The notes under the pieces are model-generated. The model did not search any database and was not told the DNA's origin. It saw only the letters and a list, made by a program, of their open reading frames with translations. This document shows positions 59,461 to 64,000 of a stretch of 64,000 nt of DNA, in pieces. Origin of the DNA: Allofournierella_A excrementavium (GTDB lineage: Bacteria > Bacillota > Clostridia > Oscillospirales > Ruminococcaceae); NCBI GenBank assembly GCA_019120375.1, contig DWVE01000039.1, forward strand, positions 1 through 64,000, read 5' to 3'. How positions within the stretch are numbered: the stretch's first letter is position 1; each line of letters begins with the position of its first letter. Position numbers and translations under genes: made by a program.

Positions 59461-60255
59461 TCAGGAAAGGAGCATCCGGTCGTTGTCCAACTCGCTTCCG
59501 CTGGCCTGTTCAAATTTCAGCAGCAGGTCCGCCACTTTCAGATCCTTCTTCTCTTCGCCGCTCACGTCGTAGATGACGCGGCCCTCGTGCATCATGATGA
59601 GCCGGTTGCCGTACTGGATGGCATCCTTCATGTTGTGGGTGATCATCAGCGTGGTGAGGTTGTGCTCCGCCACGATCTTTGCGGAGAGCTCCAGCACCTT
59701 GGCCGCCGTTTTGGGGTCCAGCGCGGCGGTGTGCTCGTCCAGAAGAAGCAGTTTGGGCTTTTTGAGGGACGCCATCAGCAGCGTGAGCGCCTGACGCTGG
59801 CCGCCGCTGAGCAGGCCCACCTTGCTGGTGAGCCGGTTCTCAAGGCCCAGGCCCAGCATCTTGAGCTGCTCTTTGTACTCTTCCTGTTCCTCCCGGGTGA
59901 TGCCGGGGCCAAGGCCGCGCCGCTGGCCGCGCCGGGCCGCCAGGGCCAGATTTTCTTCGATCTGCATGGTGGCGGCGGTGCCGATCATGGGATCCTGGAA
60001 CACGCGGCCGATGTACTTTGCCCGCTTGTGCTCCGGCAGGCGGGTGATGTCCACGCCGTCGATCATGATGGTGCCGGAATCCACCGGCCACACGCCCGCC
60101 ACCGCGTTCAGCAGCGTGCTTTTGCCCGCGCCGTTGCCGCCGATGACGGTGACGAAGTCGCCCTCGTCCAGATGCAGCGACAGGCCGTTCAGCGCCACCT
60201 TTTCGTTGACGGTCCCGGCGTTGAAGGTCTTGGAGATGTTCTTGACATCAAGCAT
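59461..60255 (-). CDS. ABC transporter ATP-binding protein (TrpZ-like)
   Basis: 264 aa ATPase: Walker A GGNGAGKSTLL, Q-loop FQDP, signature LLSGGQRQALTLLMASL, Walker B LLLLDEHTAALDP (glutamate present; the H in place of P-T is common in this subfamily), and ITHNM. Pairs with a branched-chain-type permease and a TrpX-like binding protein. Starts ATG 60255, overlapping the permease by 8 nt. Confidence 0.92.
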   Translation of the reverse strand: MLDVKNISKTFNAGTVNEKVALNGLSLHLDEGDFVTVIGGNGAGKSTLLNAVAGVWPVDSGTIMIDGVDITRLPEHKRAKYIGRVFQDPMIGTAATMQIEENLALAARRGQRRGLGPGITREEQEEYKEQLKMLGLGLENRLTSKVGLLSGGQRQALTLLMASLKKPKLLLLDEHTAALDPKTAAKVLELSAKIVAEHNLTTLMITHNMKDAIQYGNRLIMMHEGRVIYDVSGEEKKDLKVADLLLKFEQASGSELDNDRMLLS

Positions 60256-61195
60256 TGCGGGCGCCTCCCTTCTTCACCGATTTGGAGAAATAGCGGTCCT
60301 TCCAGTAGGGCACCGACAGGAACAGCGCCACCACCAGCGCCGCCAGCAGCTTGAGGTAGTTGGCGTTGAGGCCCAGCGCCAGCACCGCCTGCAGCACGAT
60401 GTAGTAGATGATGGAGCCCAGCACCACCGCGAACAGCTTGAGGGCGAAATTGATGAACACCTTGCCGAAAATGACCTCGCCGATGATAACGGCGGCCAGA
60501 CCGATGACGATGGCGCCGCGGCCCATGTTGATCTCGCTGGCGCTGTTGTACTGGGCCAGCAGCGCGCCGGAGAGGGCAACCAAGCCGTTGGAGACCACCA
60601 GCCCCAGCACCTTGGCGAAGTTGGTGTTGATGCCCTGGGCGCGGGCCATGTTGGCGTTGGCGCCGGTGGCGCGCAGAGAGCAGCCCAGCTCGGTGCCGAA
60701 GAACCAGTAGAGCACGGCGATAATGGCCAGGGTGAACAGGCCGCCCACAAAGATGGGATGCCGCCAGAACGGGCGGGTTCCCTTGGCCACGTCGGTGACG
60801 AAGCGCAGGGAGACCAGCAGCTTGTCCAGCATTTCGTTGGTGGTCACGTTGATGGCCACGGTGGCCTTCATGCCCATGATGGCCATGTTGATGGAATACA
60901 GGCCCAGCTGGGTCAGGATGCCCGCCAGAATGGCCGGGATGCCGCAGGCCGTCTGCAGCAGGCCGGTGACAAGGCCCGCCGCCATGCCCGCCAGCGTGGC
61001 CGCCAGCATGGCCAGCCACAGGTTGACCCCGCCGGTGAACAGCACCGCGAACACCGCCGCACCGGTGCACAGAGAACCGTCCACCGTGAGGTCCGCGATG
61101 TCAAGGATGCGGAACGTGATGTACACGCCGATGGCCATGATGCCCCAGATCAGCCCCTGGGACACGGCGCCCGGCAGCGCGTTGAGAAAATCCAT
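60248..61195 (-). CDS. ABC transporter permease (TrpY-like)
   Basis: 315 aa with eight to nine membrane segments, branched-chain-type permease family. Motif LGCSLRATGANANMARAQGI is the coupling-helix region. TrpXYZ-type systems import tryptophan or tyrosine in streptococci and clostridia; substrate here is unproven. GAGGG precedes the ATG, with a 20-bp palindrome just upstream. Confidence 0.9.
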   Translation of the reverse strand: MDFLNALPGAVSQGLIWGIMAIGVYITFRILDIADLTVDGSLCTGAAVFAVLFTGGVNLWLAMLAATLAGMAAGLVTGLLQTACGIPAILAGILTQLGLYSINMAIMGMKATVAINVTTNEMLDKLLVSLRFVTDVAKGTRPFWRHPIFVGGLFTLAIIAVLYWFFGTELGCSLRATGANANMARAQGINTNFAKVLGLVVSNGLVALSGALLAQYNSASEINMGRGAIVIGLAAVIIGEVIFGKVFINFALKLFAVVLGSIIYYIVLQAVLALGLNANYLKLLAALVVALFLSVPYWKDRYFSKSVKKGGARNA

Positions 61196-61210
61196 GAGTC
61201 TTCCCTCCTG

Positions 61211-61230
61211 CGGGGTGAAACTTCACCCCG
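61211..61230. promoter_or_regulatory. Perfect 20-bp palindrome upstream of the permease
   Basis: CGGGGTGAA-AC-TTCACCCCG, two bases before the permease Shine-Dalgarno region. As RNA it forms an 8-bp hairpin with a 4-nt loop; as DNA it could bind a dimeric regulator. It lies between the binding-protein terminator and the permease. Confidence 0.45.
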
Positions 61231-61256
61231 GTGATGCTTTACCCTACTACTATAAC

Positions 61257-61293
61257 AAAAAGCAGAGGAAAAGGAAAGCCTTTTCCCCTGCTT
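61257..61293 (-). terminator. Terminator between binding protein and permease genes
   Basis: GCAGGGGAAAAGG stem with near-complement, TTTTTG on the minus strand. Inside an operon such a structure lowers expression of the membrane components relative to the binding protein. Confidence 0.75.
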
Positions 61294-61314
61294 TTTTCGC
61301 GCGATTGAAGCAAA

Positions 61315-62322
61315 TCATTCGGCAGCGATCGGCTCGTAGCCCTCCGGAGCGGTCAGGCCCAGATCGGCCACGATGGCTTCGTTGTATTTCTTGGTGAACT
61401 GGGGCGCATATTCTATGGGCATTTCGGAGACGTTGGCCTCGCCGGTGAGGATCTTCACCGCCATCTCGCCGGTGGCAACGCCCAGGTCGTAGTAGCTGAT
61501 GGACAGAGTGGCGACGCCGCAGCCGGAGCAGATGCCCTCTTCACCCGCGATGACAGGCACGCCCGCGGGACGGCAGATGTTATCCACCACGCCGGTGTTG
61601 TTGGCCACCGTGTTGTCGGTGGGCACATAGATCACATCGCTGTTGTCGGCGGCGTTCTGGGTGACGGAAGCCATGTCGTTGGTGTCAGAGAAGGCGTACT
61701 GGGTGCAGGTATAGCCCAGTTTTTCCAGTTCCGCCTGCACAACGTCCACCTGATACTGGCTGTTGGGCTCGGCCGAGCAATAGAGCAGGCCCACGTTCTT
61801 GGCGTCGGGGAACCACTCCTGCAGCATGGCGGCCTGCTGATCCAGCGGGGCAAGGTCGGAGGTGCCGGACACATTGGTGCCCACGGTGCCGGAGAAATCC
61901 TCAATGCCCAGGGCCACGCCGTACTCGGTGACCGAGGTGCCCAGGATGGGGATGTCGGAGGTGGCGGCCACGGCAGCCTGCAGACTGGCGGTGGCATTTG
62001 CCATAATGAGGTCGACACCCGAGGAAACAAAGCCGTTGACGATGGTGGCACAGGTGGGAGAATCACCGGCGGCATTCTTCACTTCGATGGTCACCTGGTC
62101 GCCCAGGGCCTCTTTCAGGGCGTCCTGAAACCCCTGGGTGGCGGCGTCCAGCGCATCGTGGGGAGCCAGCTGGCACACACCCACCACATAGGCGCCGTCA
62201 GCACCCTGAGAAGCGGGCGTGGAACCGCCTTCGGAAGCGGGGGTGGACGTCTGGCCGCCGCAGCCCGCCAGCATGGAGACGGCCAGCAGCGCCGCCGTGC
62301 ATGCACAAATCAGCTTTTTCAT
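61315..62322 (-). CDS. ABC substrate-binding lipoprotein (TrpX-like)
   Basis: 335 aa. Signal peptide with lipobox LAGC, then a threonine/serine/proline-rich spacer and a type I periplasmic-binding fold of the ABC_sub_bind family: YVVGVCQLAPHDALDAA, DSPTCATIVNGFVSSGVDLI, YVPTDNTVANN and YYDLGVATGEMAVKIL. Captures the substrate outside the membrane, likely an aromatic amino acid. GGAGGG precedes the ATG at 62322. No T-box was found ahead of it. Confidence 0.92.
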   Translation of the reverse strand: MKKLICACTAALLAVSMLAGCGGQTSTPASEGGSTPASQGADGAYVVGVCQLAPHDALDAATQGFQDALKEALGDQVTIEVKNAAGDSPTCATIVNGFVSSGVDLIMANATASLQAAVAATSDIPILGTSVTEYGVALGIEDFSGTVGTNVSGTSDLAPLDQQAAMLQEWFPDAKNVGLLYCSAEPNSQYQVDVVQAELEKLGYTCTQYAFSDTNDMASVTQNAADNSDVIYVPTDNTVANNTGVVDNICRPAGVPVIAGEEGICSGCGVATLSISYYDLGVATGEMAVKILTGEANVSEMPIEYAPQFTKKYNEAIVADLGLTAPEGYEPIAAE

Positions 62323-62401
62323 GGTCAATTCCCTCCTGTTCGGGCCAAGCGGCCCTTCACATCCGCGGCCAGTTTATTGCCGCAATGTGTTACTGCACTA
62401 A

Positions 62402-62430
62402 AGTATACCACCGAATTCCCTGCCTTGCAA
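62402..62430 (-). promoter_or_regulatory. Promoter of the TrpXYZ-like operon
   Basis: TTGCAA (62425-62430), 17-nt spacer, TATACT (62402-62407). The 80-nt leader is too short for a T-box. Confidence 0.75.
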
Positions 62431-62443
62431 GGGTTTTCTCCCA

Positions 62444-63862
62444 TTATACCGCTGTTTGTTCAAAACGCGTCTTTTTTCGAGCGGGCAGGCTGCGGCGGCT
62501 CTCCCGGATGACCTGCGGGCTGAGCCAGAGCAGCGCCGCCAGATTTGGCAGAGCCATGAAGCCGTTGAAGGTGTCGGAGATATCCCACACCAGTTCCAGA
62601 CGGGTCACACAGCCCAGCACGATGACCGCCACGAACACCGCTTTGTAGATTCCGGCCGCCCGGCCGCCCCACAGATATTCCGCGGCCTGCGCGCCGTAGC
62701 AGCTCCAGCCCAGCAGGGTCGAAAAGGCAAACAGAGACAGGCTGACTGCCAGGAACACGCCGCCCCAGGGACCAAAAGCAGTGCGGAACGCATCGGCGGT
62801 GAGGGCCGCGCCGTTGGGAAGTGTTTCCAAAAGCCCCCGGGTCCCTGCCCCGGCATAGGCTTCCAGGTCATAGGCTCCGCTGCACAAAATGGCAAGAGCG
62901 GTGAGTGTGCACATGAAAAGGGTGTCCACCGCCACTTCCATGATGCCCCACATCCCCTGTTCCACCGGCGTGCACCCGGCCGCGGAGTTGGCCATCACCG
63001 AGGAGCCCAGCCCCGCCTCGTTGGAGCTTACCCCGCGGGCCACCCCCACCGACAGCGCTCTGGCAAGGCCGTAGCCTGCCGCGCCGCCAAGTCCGGCCCG
63101 GAGAGAAAAGGCCTCCCGGAATATCATGGCCAGAACGCCGGGCAACTGCTGAATGTTGAGCAGCACGATGAGCACCGCCCCACCGGTGTAGGCCAGGGCC
63201 ATGAAGGGAACGATCTTTTCGGTGACCCGTCCCACCCGGGCAACGCCCCCGGCGATGGTGAGGCCTATGACCCCCGCGACCACAAGCCCGGTGGCCAGAG
63301 GCGGAATGTTGAAGGCGTCCCGCAGGCCCTCGGCGATGGAGTTTGCCTGGGCCATGTTGCCCATGCCCAATGAACCCAGCAGGCAGAAAAAGCTGAACGC
63401 CGCCGCAAGGCGGCGGCTGTGCAGGCCCTTTTCGATGTAGAACATCGCCCCGCCCACCGGGTCGCCTCTGCGGTCCGCGCCCCGATAGAGGGCGGCAAGG
63501 ACGTTCTCGGCATAGGCGGTCATGGTGCCAAGCAGGGCCGAGAACCACATCCAGAACACTGCCCCCGGCCCGCCCGCCACCAGCGCAGTGGCCACGCCGG
63601 CGATGTTTCCTGTGCCCAAAGTGGCGGCCAGCGCCGTGCAGGCAGACTGGAAGGCGGTGGTCGCGCCCCGTTTGTTCCCTCCTTTGAACGCCACGCCCAG
63701 TGTCCGCCCCAGCCAGAAGCGCACGCCGCGCAGCTGAAAAAAGCCTGTGGCCGTGCTGAACACCACGCCGCACAATGCCAGCAGGCAGATGGTGCCCGGC
63801 CCCCAGGCCAGCTGATGGAGCACCTTCATCACAAACCCCAGTGCCCGTTCCACAGTCTCCAT
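62444..63862 (-). CDS. Alanine/glycine:cation symporter (AGCS family)
   Basis: 472 aa with about eleven membrane segments. Signature GNIAGVATALVAGGPGAVFWMW and SSNEAGLGSSVMANSA are conserved. Takes up alanine or glycine with sodium or protons. AAGGAG lies 7 nt before the ATG at 63862; an upstream in-frame extension of 38 residues lacks a ribosome site and hydrophobicity. Confidence 0.93.
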   Translation of the reverse strand: METVERALGFVMKVLHQLAWGPGTICLLALCGVVFSTATGFFQLRGVRFWLGRTLGVAFKGGNKRGATTAFQSACTALAATLGTGNIAGVATALVAGGPGAVFWMWFSALLGTMTAYAENVLAALYRGADRRGDPVGGAMFYIEKGLHSRRLAAAFSFFCLLGSLGMGNMAQANSIAEGLRDAFNIPPLATGLVVAGVIGLTIAGGVARVGRVTEKIVPFMALAYTGGAVLIVLLNIQQLPGVLAMIFREAFSLRAGLGGAAGYGLARALSVGVARGVSSNEAGLGSSVMANSAAGCTPVEQGMWGIMEVAVDTLFMCTLTALAILCSGAYDLEAYAGAGTRGLLETLPNGAALTADAFRTAFGPWGGVFLAVSLSLFAFSTLLGWSCYGAQAAEYLWGGRAAGIYKAVFVAVIVLGCVTRLELVWDISDTFNGFMALPNLAALLWLSPQVIRESRRSLPARKKTRFEQTAV

Positions 63863-63947
63863 GTTCCTTCTCCTTTTTTGAAAGAGTTTCAGGACATGTA
63901 TATGCGGCGGCCCGGCCCGGGGATGTGCCCGCCGAAAAACAATAAAT

Positions 63948-63974
63948 ATCCCCCGGCAAAGCCGGGGGTTTTTC
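63948..63974. terminator. Terminator-like hairpin near the right edge
   Basis: CCCCCGGC-AAA-GCCGGGGG followed by TTTTTC on the plus strand; the minus side is followed by ATATTTATTGTTTTTC. It probably ends a minus-strand gene starting beyond the window. The bases after it hold no gene. Confidence 0.7.
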
Positions 63975-64000
63975 ACATGCGGGCATAGCCCTAGAATACT

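Overview
The window looks like chromosomal DNA of a high-GC, endospore-forming Firmicute of class Clostridia, probably an Oscillospiraceae/Ruminococcaceae-type gut anaerobe. The supporting evidence is the gene content: a gerKA-KB-KC germinant receptor, yunB, whiA, an hprK/HPr carbon-control gene, a CIRCE-groESL operon, an alanyl T-box, reverse rubrerythrin and a TrpXYZ-like ABC system. Genus-level placement is inference. No rRNA, CRISPR array, insertion sequence or prophage was seen, and there is a single tRNA gene.

Layout. 1-4.2 kb (minus strand): ligA, the sporulation gene yunB and a membrane-anchored XRE regulator. 4.2-14.3 kb (minus): one long run, hprK > PHP hydrolase > ROK sugar kinase > murB > rapZ > whiA > dnaE > pfkA, linking carbon sensing, wall precursor synthesis, division/sporulation control and replication; the usual glmR/yvcK between rapZ and whiA is absent. 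14.5-18 kb: the gerK operon, divergent from a DUF421-DUF4363 pair. 19-24.4 kb: nrdR, an sdpR-sdpI-like autoregulated pair, a type Ic aspartate aminotransferase, and uraA preceded by an attenuator that appears to encode a 29-residue leader peptide; then tRNA-Leu(UAA). 24.5-27.5 kb (plus): a DUF6311 membrane protein and an RluA-type pseudouridine synthase. 27.6-37 kb (minus): rnmV, holA, comEC with a degenerate beta-lactamase-like domain, a phosphoribosyltransferase, a HIT protein, T-box-alaS and a class B penicillin-binding protein. 37-45.9 kb (minus): groESL, a diacylglycerol-kinase-like gene, pepP, a TraX-response regulator-histidine kinase operon, reverse rubrerythrin and a Gx transporter. 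46-52.4 kb (plus): an FMN-binding lipoprotein, DUF4358 lipoprotein, MBOAT O-acyltransferase, DHHW protein and a PhoP/PhoR-like pair. 52.4-63.9 kb (minus): an ABC-F ATPase, YjjG-type HAD phosphatase, a strikingly cysteine-rich small protein, gpsA, a surface SGNH hydrolase, a second HAD phosphatase, a three-gene TrpXYZ-like ABC importer and an alanine/glycine:cation symporter.

Most genes are on the minus strand, so that is probably the leading strand here. Many operons use 4-16 nt overlaps, and at least eight genes are best started at GTG or TTG because that is where the Shine-Dalgarno sequence points. The observations most worth following are the uraA leader-peptide attenuator, the 25-cysteine protein at 55.3-55.6 kb, the inactivated-looking C-terminal domain of ComEC, and the missing glmR.
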